Assembly: GCA_017993835.1 (NCBI GenBank)
Contig: JAGOLX010000005.1
Span: forward strand, 132,019-196,018
Direction of reading: 5' to 3'
DNA length: 64,000 bases
Origin: Phycisphaerae bacterium
GTDB lineage: Bacteria; Planctomycetota; Phycisphaerae; Sedimentisphaerales; Anaerobacaceae
Made by a program: the position numbers and the translations under genes. Below are positions 1-8,660 of this stretch, one piece after another (the first letter of the stretch is position 1; each line of letters starts with the position of its first letter). Below the pieces are notes generated by a model, which was not told where the DNA came from, made no database searches, and saw only the letters and a list, made by a program, of their open reading frames with translations.

Positions 1-56
1 ACGCCATGGCCGGCGCCGGCGCAAGGGATGTCTCGGGTCGCGAAGTGGAGGAATCG

Positions 57-1448
57 ATGGGTCCAGGGAAGATCCGGATGGGCGTGGTCTTCGTCTGTTG
101 CGTTCTGTGCGTGTGTCCGGCGTCCGCGGAGGGCTCCGACCCGAAGCTCTTCACGCTGGACATCGGGCAGACCTGCACAGATGCCTTCGGAGGGGCCGTC
201 GCCCGGTCGGTGAAGCTTCTCGATGTCGTCGACAGCTACGAGATGGGCTACTGGCAGGGCGGGCTGCGGAAGATCTGCTACAAGTCCACGATCACGCTGG
301 CCGTGGATGGCGTCGAAGGCACCGTCGGCTGCGGGCCGTTCCATATGCCGGTCGTCATCAACGGTCTGCGAATATGCGGCGAGCTGACCAGGGCCTTCAC
401 AATCGACAGCACCGCCATCCCGGAGATATCCGAAGCGGTCCTGCTGAGCGCCAAGGACGCGTCGATGCCCTGGTACGAGCCGGGCCGGTTTGCGTTTCCC
501 ATCAAGGATTACCGATGGGGATGTGCCAACTTCCAGAACGCCTGGCTCGGGTTCCACGACATGTCCAACGGCAAGCTGTACTATCATTACGGCGTCGATC
601 TGGGCGGGATGTACCCGAAGCACCACAAGCTCGTGTCGATGATCCCGAATGCGGAGGTCCTCACCTACGGCGTCGGCACCTCGATCCGCAATTCCGAATT
701 CGAGATTCTCTACTACCACATGGTCGACAGTCACTTGAGACAGGACCTCCGCGCGGGCAGCGTTCTCGACCGGGGCCAGATGTTCGGATACCTCGGCAAC
801 TCCCAGTGCGGCAACGACGCCCACGTGCATATCGACATGCGCTACGTCTCAGACCCCAAGAGGAACATCAACTGCTTCCCGATCCTCGTTCAGGCGTACC
901 TTGAAGAGTGCGACGAACCGCTGTCGTTCCCGGGACATAAGAGGCATTGCTACGCAGGGGACACCATCGACCTCGAAGGGTCTCTGTCCGTGGCGCCCCT
1001 CGGCAGGAGCATCGCGTCCTACGAATGGACGTTCACGGATGGCTCGAAGGCGGCCGTCGCGAATGTCCGCCGAACCTACCCCACGCGAGGCGCTTATGCG
1101 GAAGAGCTGACGGTGACGGACAGCGCCGGCAAACGTGCGTCGAACTGCGTCATGGTGTTCGTCTACGACCGGGAGAACCCGACGGACGCTCCCTATGCCG
1201 ATTCGCTGAGCCATTTTCCGGTGAGGGGCATCGTGCCGGGGACGCCGGTCGCCATCTACTTCCACGGGCGGAACATGACCTCGAATTTCTCCCTCGATTA
1301 CGGCGACGGCACGGTCGAAACCGCCTCGGACCACGACACGAAAGTGCATTCCTACCTCCGTCCGGCCGAATACACGATCACCTACAGGGGCGACGGTCCC
1401 GGCGGCACAGGAATCTTCCGAAGAAAGATCATCGTGGGCGGCGAATAG
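57..1448 (+). CDS. Exported M23-like (LytM-fold) protein with PKD-type domains
   Basis: 463-residue exported protein pairing a LytM/M23-type metallopeptidase core with C-terminal immunoglobulin-like domains. The zinc-ligand signature is visible as H177-x-G-x-D181 (HYGVDLGG) and H256-V-H258 (HVHIDM). M23 enzymes cut peptidoglycan cross-links. Residues about 300-380 (YEWTFTDG) and 400-460 (FSLDYGDG) look like PKD folds, which usually bind sugars or proteins. The first 25 or so residues form a signal peptide. An in-frame ATG at 6 exists, but ATG 57 is preferred because GGAGG at 47-51 lies 5 nt upstream. The loop after the first ligand is unlike the usual GTPV stretch of the family, so peptidoglycan cleavage is inferred. 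The convergent DAHP synthase gene ends 84 bp away. Confidence 0.7.
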   Translation: MGPGKIRMGVVFVCCVLCVCPASAEGSDPKLFTLDIGQTCTDAFGGAVARSVKLLDVVDSYEMGYWQGGLRKICYKSTITLAVDGVEGTVGCGPFHMPVVINGLRICGELTRAFTIDSTAIPEISEAVLLSAKDASMPWYEPGRFAFPIKDYRWGCANFQNAWLGFHDMSNGKLYYHYGVDLGGMYPKHHKLVSMIPNAEVLTYGVGTSIRNSEFEILYYHMVDSHLRQDLRAGSVLDRGQMFGYLGNSQCGNDAHVHIDMRYVSDPKRNINCFPILVQAYLEECDEPLSFPGHKRHCYAGDTIDLEGSLSVAPLGRSIASYEWTFTDGSKAAVANVRRTYPTRGAYAEELTVTDSAGKRASNCVMVFVYDRENPTDAPYADSLSHFPVRGIVPGTPVAIYFHGRNMTSNFSLDYGDGTVETASDHDTKVHSYLRPAEYTITYRGDGPGGTGIFRRKIIVGGE

Positions 1449-1532
1449 GAGCAATCGTGGATTCCCTCACAGATGCACGACTTTCTCTCAGCCCTCGTTC
1501 GCGACCCGTGGCACGGGACCGGCGTCGCGCGT

Positions 1533-2633
1533 CTACGTCGAGTCCCGCAACTGGCGTTTGACCGCCTGGGCGTGGATCAGCTCGAAGAGGGCCTTGATGA
1601 ACTCGGGGTCCAGGCCGGCCTTCTGGGCGCGGGCGAGGTGCTCCTCGAGCAGATTATCCCAGCGGGTGATCTGCAGGACCGGGATGCTGTGCTCGTGCTT
1701 GAGCTGGCCGATCTCCTCGACCCACTTCATTCGCTCCGCGAGGTCCTGGATGATCCTGGCGTCCACCTGGCTGATCTCGGCGCGGAGCCGGCCGATCTGG
1801 CGTTTGACGTCGCGGTCGGTGATCGTGCTGTCGCGGACCCTGAGCCGGTCCAGGATTCGACACAGTTCCTCCGGCGTGACCTGCTGCTTCGCGTCGCTCA
1901 GGGCGCGGTCCGGATCGATGTGCGACTCGATGATCAGGCCCTGGATGCCGATATCCATCGCCATCTGCGAGAGCGGCTCGATGAACGCCCGACTGCCCGA
2001 GATGTGACTCGGGTCGCAGATCAGCGGCAGGTCCGGCAGCAGGCGCTTCAGCTCGATCGGGATCTGCCACTTCGGGTCGTTGCGGAACTGCATCTCGACG
2101 TAGGTGGAAAAGCCTCGATGGATCGCGCCGAGCTTGCGGATGCCCGCGTCGTAGAGACGCTCGATGGCGCCGAGCCACAGGCCCAGCTCGGGATTGATCG
2201 GGTTCTTTACGAAGACCGGGACATCGGTCCCGCGGAGGGCGTCCGCGATCTCCTGCACTGCGAACGGGCTGACCGTCGTCCTGGCGCCGACCCAGAGGAT
2301 GTCCACCCCGTGCTCGAGGCACAGCTCGACGTGGGTCTTGTTGGCCACCTCGGTGGCGGTGAGCAGGCCGGTTTCCGCCTTCACCCGACTGAGCCAGTCG
2401 AGACCCGCTTCGCCGATCCCCTCGAACGAGTTCGGACGGGTCCGCGGCTTCCAGATCCCCGCGCGGAAGGCCTTCACGTGCGGCGATTTCACCAGTCCGC
2501 GGGCCGTCGAGAGCATCTGCTCGGCCGACTCCGCACTGCACGGTCCTGCAATCACCCACGGCACCCGGTCGTGCGGCAGCCACCGGTCGATGGGCGTGAT
2601 GTCCTTGTTGAGCTTCTTCAGTTGTTCGGTCAT
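1533..2633 (-). CDS. Bifunctional DAHP synthase (type I-beta) / chorismate mutase
   Basis: Cytoplasmic shikimate-pathway enzyme of 366 residues. The N-terminal ~265 residues are a KDO8P/DAHP-synthase TIM barrel that condenses phosphoenolpyruvate with erythrose 4-phosphate. Seen motifs are AGPCSAES, the FRAGIWKPRT segment, KNPINPE, IHRGFSTY and CDPSHISG. Residues ~270-366 form an AroQ-type all-helical chorismate mutase (DSTITDRDVKRQI, then LRAEISQVDARII). This order, synthase first and mutase second, is known from Bacteroidetes-type enzymes, where the mutase domain lets chorismate or prephenate control the synthase. It is a single-gene unit; no other aromatic-pathway gene is nearby. No Shine-Dalgarno precedes the ATG, and a -10 box lies 6 nt upstream (see promoter entry). 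Confidence 0.93.
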   Translation of the reverse strand: MTEQLKKLNKDITPIDRWLPHDRVPWVIAGPCSAESAEQMLSTARGLVKSPHVKAFRAGIWKPRTRPNSFEGIGEAGLDWLSRVKAETGLLTATEVANKTHVELCLEHGVDILWVGARTTVSPFAVQEIADALRGTDVPVFVKNPINPELGLWLGAIERLYDAGIRKLGAIHRGFSTYVEMQFRNDPKWQIPIELKRLLPDLPLICDPSHISGSRAFIEPLSQMAMDIGIQGLIIESHIDPDRALSDAKQQVTPEELCRILDRLRVRDSTITDRDVKRQIGRLRAEISQVDARIIQDLAERMKWVEEIGQLKHEHSIPVLQITRWDNLLEEHLARAQKAGLDPEFIKALFELIHAQAVKRQLRDST

Positions 2634-2639
2634 AGGATC

Positions 2640-2668
2640 AGTCTATCCGCCGGTCCGGGAAAAGGCAA
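2640..2668 (-). promoter_or_regulatory. Promoter of the DAHP synthase gene, probably leaderless
   Basis: On the minus strand TTGCCT (2668-2663), a 17-bp spacer and TAGACT (2645-2640) form a sigma70-like promoter. The -10 box ends 6 nt before the ATG at 2633, so the expected start of transcription coincides with the start codon. No Shine-Dalgarno sequence is present in GATCCT-ATG. Confidence 0.55.
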
Positions 2669-2790
2669 GAGCGCCGGGGCCGCCCCTGCAGACGGTGCCC
2701 GCCAGACCTTCGGCTCCGGACATCCAGAAGGTCCAGGAACCCCTCGCGCCGTCGACAGACGAATGGTGACCGCTCGCTGGACGTGACAGG

Positions 2791-2880
2791 CAAGGGGGTC
2801 AAGGGGGTCAAATTCTAACTCTTGGCCCTCTTGACCCCCTTGACCTTCTTGACCCTCTTGAGCTTCCTGCGAACCCACCG
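2791..2880. repeat. Palindromic 9-bp-unit repeat, copy 1
   Basis: 90-bp element matching 3101-3190 with 10 mismatches and no gaps. The right half is built of degenerate 9-bp units (TTGACCCCC, TTGACCTTC, TTGACCCTC, TTGAGCTTC). 2797-2811 and 2831-2845 are perfect 15-bp inverted repeats, and the stem extends to 2791/2851 with two G-T pairs around a 19-nt loop. It could fold as a strong RNA hairpin. No insertion-sequence features are present. Confidence 0.85.
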
Positions 2881-2934
2881 GCGAGGGCAGTTCATCGACC
2901 AGTGCATTCATAAGCTACGCCATTTTCAGCCCTT

Positions 2935-3048
2935 ATGAGAATTCTCCGCATCCGTTATAGAACCCGTTTTCTTAGGAGCGCCAAGGCCATCGTCGCCCTC
3001 ACGGTGCGAGACATCCTCGAAGAGCAGGTCGCCCTCAAGCCGGCGTGA
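2935..3048 (+). CDS. Possible 37-residue small ORF or gene remnant
   Basis: Small open frame between the two palindromic repeat copies, starting at ATG 2935. It reads as a basic N-terminus followed by VALTVRDILEEQVALKPA. Its second half has the strong G/C third-position bias of genuine genes here, unlike the flanking repeats. No Shine-Dalgarno precedes it and I recognise no family. It may be the tail of a decayed gene or chance. Confidence 0.2.
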   Translation: MRILRIRYRTRFLRSAKAIVALTVRDILEEQVALKPA

Positions 3049-3100
3049 CCATCTCCACCAGGACGGGCCACCCAAGGGGGGGCAAGGGGACCAAGAGGGC

Positions 3101-3190
3101 CAAGGGGGTCAAGGGGGTCACATTCCAATTCTTGGCCCTCTTGACCCCCTTGAGCTTCTTGAGCCCCTTGGCCTTCCTGGGAACCCACCC
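3101..3190. repeat. Palindromic 9-bp-unit repeat, copy 2
   Basis: Second copy of the 90-bp element at 2791-2880, same orientation, 310 bp downstream. It is preceded by further degenerate units (3070-3100, GGCAAGGGG, ACCAAGAGG), so this copy is longer on its left side. It ends 22 bp before the -35 box of the DUF5107 operon promoter. Confidence 0.85.
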
Positions 3191-3211
3191 TGCACGGTAA
3201 CCGGGAGGAGC

Positions 3212-3240
3212 TTGTCCTGTCGCGGGGCGCGCGGTAGGAT
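3212..3240 (+). promoter_or_regulatory. Promoter of the DUF5107-DUF6057 operon
   Basis: TTGTCC (3212-3217), a 17-bp spacer and TAGGAT (3235-3240) fit the TTGNCN-17-TANNNT pattern seen elsewhere in the window. Transcription would begin near 3247, leaving a leader of about 58 nt before ATG 3305. Confidence 0.45.
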
Positions 3241-3304
3241 GGTCGGTCGTCCGGTCTTCGCGGTCGGACGTGCCGATCGATGTGCAGAAAGGAGTGGCTG
3301 TCTC

Positions 3305-6300
3305 ATGTCAAGGACGCGAACGATTTGCCTGTCTTGCCTGGTTTGTCTGTTTATCCTCCCGGCTCTCCCTGCGGCGGTGAAGGTGTGGGAGGAGCCGCTG
3401 ACGCTGCCGACGTACCGGCTCGATCCGCCGGACGTGAACCCGAGGTTCTATACCAACGAGTCGTACCAGGGCGCCCAGAAGCGGATCTATCCCTACCCCA
3501 TGCTCGACGGCGTCACGGACCTCCGCGAGGACAGGACCTACAAGGCCCTGTACCTGGAGAACGAGTACGTCAAGCTGTGCATCCTGCCGGAGATCGGCGG
3601 AAGGCTGCTTTACGCGACGGACAAGACCAACGGCTACGACATCTTCTACCGCCAGCACGTGGTCAAGCCCGCGCTGATCGGCATGCTCGGCGCCTGGGTT
3701 TCCGGCGGGATCGAGTGGTGTGTCTTCCACCACCATCGCAACACGACGCAGATGCCGGTCGATTACACGCTGGCCGCCAACGACGACGGCAGCAAGACCA
3801 TCTGGTTCGGAGAGACCGAGCGCCGCCACCGGATGAAGTGGCTCATCGGCGTCACGCTTTACCCGGGCAAGTCGTACATCGAGGCGACGGTCAAGCTGTT
3901 CAACCGCACGCCGTATCCCCACTCGATCCTCTACTGGGCGAACGTCGCGGTCCACGCGAACGACGAGTACCAGGTGCTCTTTCCGCCCAGCGTCACGACC
4001 GCGACGTACCACTCGAAGAACGCTTTCGCCCACTGGCCGATCGGGAACGAGACGTACTGCGGGATCGACTATCGCGGCGTGGATCTGTCCTGGTGGAAGA
4101 ACCATCCGTCGCCGATCTCCTTCTTCGCGTGGGACCTGAAGGAGGACTTCATGGGCGGCTACGATCACGGCAAGCAGGCGGGCGTCGTCCACGTCGGCGA
4201 CCATCACGTCGTCTGCGGCGCGAAGCTTTGGGAGTGGGGTCCCGGCTCCACCGGGCGAATGTGGGACAAGATCCTGACTGACGAGGACGGTCCCTACGCG
4301 GAGCTGATGGTGGGCGCGTGGTCGGACAACCAGCCGGACTACAGTTGGATCCAGCCGCACGAGGTCAAGGTCTTCCGCCAGTATTGGTACCCGATCCGCG
4401 AGATCGGCGGATTCAAGAACGCCAACACGCACGGCGCGGTGAACCTGGAACTGGGCGACGACGGCAAGGCGAAGCTCGGATTCAACGCCACCGCCCGCTA
4501 CGACAAGGCCAAGGTCCTGCTGAAGGCAGGCGACCAGACGCTGCTCGAACGGACGATCACGATCAGTCCGAGCAGGCCGTTCGTCGAGGAGGTCAACGTC
4601 CCTGCGGGAACCGCCAGGACCGATCTGGCCGCGACGCTGCTGTCCAAGGCGGGCCAGACGCTCGTCTCGTACCGGCCGGTCGAGATCGTGTCCGATCCGA
4701 ACCTGCCGCCGACGGTCAGGCCGCCCGCGTCGCCGAAGGATATCAACAGCGTCGAGGAGCTGTACCTGACAGGGTTGCGGGTCCAGCAGATCCACAATCC
4801 GCGGGTCAACCCGTTCGACTACTACGAGGAGGCCCTGCGTCGCGACCCGAACGACACGCGGACGAACACGATCGTCGGGATCGACTACGCCAGGCGGCTG
4901 ATGTACGACAAGGCCGAGGAGCACTTGCGTCGGGCGGTGACTCGCCTGTCCGCGGAGTACACCCGCCCGTCCAACACGGAGGCACTCTACCATCTGGGCG
5001 TCGTCCTGCGGGCCCAGGACAGGCTGGATGAAGCGTACGATGTGTTCTATCGGGCGTCGTGGGATTATGCCTTCCACTCCCCAGCCTACTACCAACTGGC
5101 GGAGCTGTCCTGCTGCAAAGGGCAGTTCGAGACCGCGCTCGACCAGATCGACCAGTCGCTGAGCGTGAATGTCATGGACAGCAAGGCGTTGAACCTCAAG
5201 GCCGCGATCCTCGCGCGTCTGGGCAGGTCGAAGCAGGCGACGGGCATCCTGGGCGGGGTGCTGGAGGCCGATCCGCTGGACTTCCTGGCGGCCAACGAGC
5301 TGCTGCGGGTCCGTAAGCGACCGGAGAAGATGCTGCGGGACCTGGAGACCGCTATGCGTCGCGATCCCCAGGCGTACCTGGAGCTGGCCTGCGACTACAT
5401 GAACTGGGGATTCTGGGATGACGCCATCGAAGTGCTGATCCGCGCTGCGAGGGACAAGACGGACCTGGCGGGTCGCTCGCCGCTCGTCTACTACTATCTG
5501 GGCCTCCTCCACGAGAAGAAGGGCGACGCCACGCTGGCGGGCGAGCTGTACGCCCAGGCTGCGGGTATGAGCAGCGACTACTGCTTCCCGTTCCGGGCGG
5601 AGTCGGCGGTCGCGCTCGAAGCTGCGATTGCCCGTACGTCGACGGATGCGAAGGCACACTACTACCTGGGCAACCTGCTCTACGAGCTTCAGCCCGAGAA
5701 GGCCATCGAGCACTGGGAGCGGTCGGTCGCCATCGACGGGACGTTCGCCCTGGCGCATCGCAACCTGGGCTGGGCCTGGTACCGCACGCAGAACGATGTC
5801 CCCAAGGCCATCGCCGGCTACGAGCGGGCGGTTTCCTGCAATGCCGGCGACGCACGCCTGTTCACCGAGCTGGATGAGCTGTACGAGCTGGGCAACGTGG
5901 CGCCCGAGACCCGCCTGGCCCTCATGGAGAAGCACCAGGCGACCGTGGTCAAGCGAAACGACAGCTATCTCCGCTGGATCATGGTGCAGGTCCTCGCGGG
6001 CCGATACGACGAAGCGGTCGATGCCCTCGCGAAACATCACTTCCACGTCCGCGAAGGCGGCGGCGAGATCCGCGACGTGTATGTGGACGCCCACCTGCTG
6101 CGAGGCATCCACCGTCTCAAGGCGGGCCATGCGAAGGAGGCGTTGGCCGACTTCCTCGCGGCGGCGGAATACCCGGAGAACCTGTCCGTCGGCAAGCCGA
6201 AAGAAGACCCTCGCGCCGCGCAGTTCGCCTATTATGCCGGCTGTGCCCACGAGGCGCTGGGCGACGCGGAGAAGGCCAGGCAGTGCTTCGCCGACGCGGC

Positions 6301-6634
6301 CCAACAGCAAGGCGGCTGGCGTTCGCCCGATGCGAGGTTCTGTCGGGCGATGGGCCTGAGGAAGCTGGGTCGGGAGGACGAAGCGGTCGCCCAGTTCGAC
6401 GAACTCATCAAGACTGGCACGGAGCGTCTCACGCACGACGAGAGCGTGGATTTCTTCGCCAAGTTCGGCGAACGGCAGAGCCGTCAGGTCCAGCAGGCGT
6501 CCGCCCAGTACACGCTCGGCTTGGGCCACCTGGGCAAGGGGGATCTCACGGCCGCACGCAGGGCGTTCGAGCAGGCCGCCAGGCTCAACGTCAGTCACGT
6601 CTGGGCCCGAGTCCAGGCGGCCGACCTGAAGTAA
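3305..6634 (+). CDS. Exported DUF5107 protein with TPR repeats
   Basis: 1109-residue exported protein. ATG 3305 is chosen over the ATG at 3212 frame position because AAAGGAG (3288-3294) lies 10 nt upstream and a signal peptide (MSRTRTICLSCLVCLFILP) follows at once. Residues ~30-420 are the DUF5107 region, a galactose-mutarotase-like beta-sandwich (PEIGGRLLYATDKTNGYD, GGIEWCVFHHH). Residues ~500-1109 are helical TPR-type repeats (for example ALYHLGVVLRAQDRLDEAYD and AHRNLGWAWYRTQNDVPKAI). Members of this family occur beside polysaccharide-utilisation genes, and a sugar-binding or scaffolding role is inferred; no catalytic residues are established. It heads an operon with the DUF6057 and CxxCH genes. 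Confidence 0.88.
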   Translation: MSRTRTICLSCLVCLFILPALPAAVKVWEEPLTLPTYRLDPPDVNPRFYTNESYQGAQKRIYPYPMLDGVTDLREDRTYKALYLENEYVKLCILPEIGGRLLYATDKTNGYDIFYRQHVVKPALIGMLGAWVSGGIEWCVFHHHRNTTQMPVDYTLAANDDGSKTIWFGETERRHRMKWLIGVTLYPGKSYIEATVKLFNRTPYPHSILYWANVAVHANDEYQVLFPPSVTTATYHSKNAFAHWPIGNETYCGIDYRGVDLSWWKNHPSPISFFAWDLKEDFMGGYDHGKQAGVVHVGDHHVVCGAKLWEWGPGSTGRMWDKILTDEDGPYAELMVGAWSDNQPDYSWIQPHEVKVFRQYWYPIREIGGFKNANTHGAVNLELGDDGKAKLGFNATARYDKAKVLLKAGDQTLLERTITISPSRPFVEEVNVPAGTARTDLAATLLSKAGQTLVSYRPVEIVSDPNLPPTVRPPASPKDINSVEELYLTGLRVQQIHNPRVNPFDYYEEALRRDPNDTRTNTIVGIDYARRLMYDKAEEHLRRAVTRLSAEYTRPSNTEALYHLGVVLRAQDRLDEAYDVFYRASWDYAFHSPAYYQLAELSCCKGQFETALDQIDQSLSVNVMDSKALNLKAAILARLGRSKQATGILGGVLEADPLDFLAANELLRVRKRPEKMLRDLETAMRRDPQAYLELACDYMNWGFWDDAIEVLIRAARDKTDLAGRSPLVYYYLGLLHEKKGDATLAGELYAQAAGMSSDYCFPFRAESAVALEAAIARTSTDAKAHYYLGNLLYELQPEKAIEHWERSVAIDGTFALAHRNLGWAWYRTQNDVPKAIAGYERAVSCNAGDARLFTELDELYELGNVAPETRLALMEKHQATVVKRNDSYLRWIMVQVLAGRYDEAVDALAKHHFHVREGGGEIRDVYVDAHLLRGIHRLKAGHAKEALADFLAAAEYPENLSVGKPKEDPRAAQFAYYAGCAHEALGDAEKARQCFADAAQQQGGWRSPDARFCRAMGLRKLGREDEAVAQFDELIKTGTERLTHDESVDFFAKFGERQSRQVQQASAQYTLGLGHLGKGDLTAARRAFEQAARLNVSHVWARVQAADLK

Positions 6635-6650
6635 AAGCTCTCTGCCACCC

Positions 6651-6727
6651 CGTTCGTAGTGTGCCCGTAAGGGCATCTCTTGATTCGCACCAGGAGAAGA
6701 GAACGCCTGACGGCGTCACTACGAACG
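6651..6727. repeat. Double-hairpin dispersed repeat (family with 32304-32377), copy A
   Basis: 77-bp element with perfect 11-bp inverted ends, CGTTCGTAGTG (6651-6661) and CACTACGAACG (6717-6727). Inside each arm is a small hairpin (TGCCC-gtaa-GGGCA type and ACGCC-tgac-GGCGT type). The reverse complement shares two identical 23-nt blocks with 32304-32377, separated by a variable middle. It sits between two genes of one operon, and the downstream membrane-protein gene begins after it. Confidence 0.85.
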
Positions 6728-6857
6728 AGTGGCGTCGCTTGACGGATTCACGCGGCGGCGGTACAAACCACCCATGCACAACGTCGGGCTCAGACCAGTG
6801 GCGACTGACGCGGACCGCTCCGTGCGCCAGGCGGTGCGGAGGCGGCGCGGAGGCGAT

Positions 6858-8660
6858 ATGGCTCGGTCCGCCGTGTTCTTCGTTGGCGCCTACCTGTACG
6901 TGTGGCTCTGGGTCCAGCCGTGCCTGATCTACAGTTGCGGTGCGATCACGAACTTCCCGCCGTTCTACAGGGGTTGGTCGTTCTTTCTGGCGAGTGTACA
7001 GTGTCCCGGCGGATTGGCGCAGTACGTTTCCGCCTTGCTCTCCCAATTGTTCGCGTACTCCTGGGCCGGAGCCATTGTGGTCGTCGCGCAGGCCTGGGCG
7101 ATCTGTGCCTGCACAGGGTATCTGCTGAAGGCGGCACGTCTGCCGGCGGGGCGCCTGCTGCGGTTCGTGCCTGCGATCCTGGTGCTCGTCGCCTATGCCC
7201 GGTACAGCTACCACCTGCCTCTGTTTGTGGGGGCCATTGCGTCGCTGGCGTTTGCGTGCCTGTACGTCCGACTCGCTCGCGGGAAGCGAGACCTTGGCGT
7301 CTGGCTCGTCCTGTCGGTGGTCCTGTACCTGGTCGCGGGAGGTACGTTGCTGCCGTTCGTCGGCTTGTGCGTCGCGTATGAGCTCGGGCGCGGGCGATGG
7401 ACGCGGATCGGGCTGTATCTGCTGGTCGGCCTGGCGTTGCCCTATGTCGTGGGCGTGCTCGTTTTGCGGGTCAGCGTGGTCAACGCTTATACCGATTTGC
7501 TGCCCCTGTCCTGGCGGGTCCGAGGCTGGGCCTCGCGAGAGCAGATGATCGTCGCGGTCTACGTCGCACACCTGTTTGCCCTCGTCGGCATGTTGATCGC
7601 GGGCCTGGGACGTCTGCTGTCCGCACGATGGCCCAGCCGCCAGGGGGGTGACAAGCCTCGCGCGGGTCGGCTCGCTCGCTGTGTCCACAAGCCGGCTGTT
7701 CAGTGGACGTTCGGGACGCTTGTGCTCTTTGCCGTCGGCGGTCCGGCCGTTGTGCTCTCGTTGGACGGAGGGCAGAAAGCCTCGTTGGCGGTGCATTACT
7801 ACGCGTGCCGGCGGATGTGGCCCGAGGTTCTCGAAGCCTCTCGCGACTGTCCCGACAACCTCCATGTTATCAACGCGGTCGATCAGGCCCTCTATCACAC
7901 CGGCCGACTCAGCCAGGACATGTTCTTGTACGTGCAACAACCCAACGGCCTGCTCCTGACGGGCGAGGACCACAATGTCTACTACTGGCACGCGTTCGAT
8001 ACGCTGATCGATCTGGGTCTGGCGAATCTGGCGGAGAAGAACCTGACCGAGTGCCTGGAGACCTTCGGTGAGCACCCTTGGATTCTGGAGCGTCTGGCGC
8101 TGGTCAACCTCGTCAAGGGCAAGACCGCCGCGGCCCGAATCTACCTGGGGACCCTCCGCAAGACCCTCTGGCAAGGCTCCTGGGCGGGCGATTGCCTCGC
8201 GCGTCTCGACGCCGACCCGAACTTCACAGGCGGCGCGAAGACCCATCGTCTGCGGACCGATTCCACCGCCCAGTTCTACGCCAAGGAGGCGATGCTCACC
8301 GCTCTGGTCGAGCAGGGCGACGGGAACCGCATGGCGTTCGAGTACCTGATGGCGTGGTACCTGCTGACCGGGCAACTGGCCAAGGTCGCGCAGCAGATCG
8401 AGCGACTGGATGCTCTCGGCTATGCGGAGATCCCGCCGCTCTGGCAGGAGGCGGTGCTCATCTACGCCTATGGCACCGGCAAGCCGGTCAACCTGCACGG
8501 CCGGGCAATCAATCCCGTGACGGAGCAGCGATTCAAGCACTTCAGCAGCGTCGCGAACCGGTATGGTCGGGACCGGGCCGCGGCGGCTGCGGAACTGGCG
8601 AAAGAGTATCGCGGGAGCTATTTCTTCTACTACTTCTGCACCGTGGTGGCGAAACGATAG
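6858..8660 (+). CDS. DUF6057-family polytopic membrane protein
   Basis: Integral membrane protein of about 600 residues. The first ~310 residues carry roughly eight hydrophobic segments (such as AVFFVGAYLYVWLWVQPCLI and LVLSVVLYLVAGGTLLPFVG). A long soluble region of TPR-like helices follows (LIDLGLANLAEKNLTECLE, MAFEYLMAWYLLTGQLAKV), probably outside the cytoplasm. I assign it to DUF6057 by overall organisation and by its neighbours; the molecular function is unknown. ATG 6858 follows GGAGG (6849-6853) closely and puts the first membrane segment at the N-terminus. ATG 6774 or 6729 would add a basic extension. Its stop codon overlaps the next start. Confidence 0.7.
   Translation: MARSAVFFVGAYLYVWLWVQPCLIYSCGAITNFPPFYRGWSFFLASVQCPGGLAQYVSALLSQLFAYSWAGAIVVVAQAWAICACTGYLLKAARLPAGRLLRFVPAILVLVAYARYSYHLPLFVGAIASLAFACLYVRLARGKRDLGVWLVLSVVLYLVAGGTLLPFVGLCVAYELGRGRWTRIGLYLLVGLALPYVVGVLVLRVSVVNAYTDLLPLSWRVRGWASREQMIVAVYVAHLFALVGMLIAGLGRLLSARWPSRQGGDKPRAGRLARCVHKPAVQWTFGTLVLFAVGGPAVVLSLDGGQKASLAVHYYACRRMWPEVLEASRDCPDNLHVINAVDQALYHTGRLSQDMFLYVQQPNGLLLTGEDHNVYYWHAFDTLIDLGLANLAEKNLTECLETFGEHPWILERLALVNLVKGKTAAARIYLGTLRKTLWQGSWAGDCLARLDADPNFTGGAKTHRLRTDSTAQFYAKEAMLTALVEQGDGNRMAFEYLMAWYLLTGQLAKVAQQIERLDALGYAEIPPLWQEAVLIYAYGTGKPVNLHGRAINPVTEQRFKHFSSVANRYGRDRAAAAAELAKEYRGSYFFYYFCTVVAKR

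Noticed and set aside
2630-3188. Two small minus-strand ORFs reading GQEGQ-like repeats
   Set aside because: The residue repeats are forced by the 9-bp nucleotide repeat, which is read as hairpin DNA; both frames are interrupted at the repeat edges and share nothing else.
2791-3190. Possible CRISPR-like array
   Set aside because: Only two copies, no spacer regularity, 9-bp internal period and no cas genes anywhere in the window.
3308-6676. Very long minus-strand open frame (1122 codons) opposite the DUF5107 gene
   Set aside because: It mirrors the codon bias of the real plus-strand gene, has no recognisable motif and is rich in R, V, L, D and Q as expected from antisense of GC-rich coding DNA.
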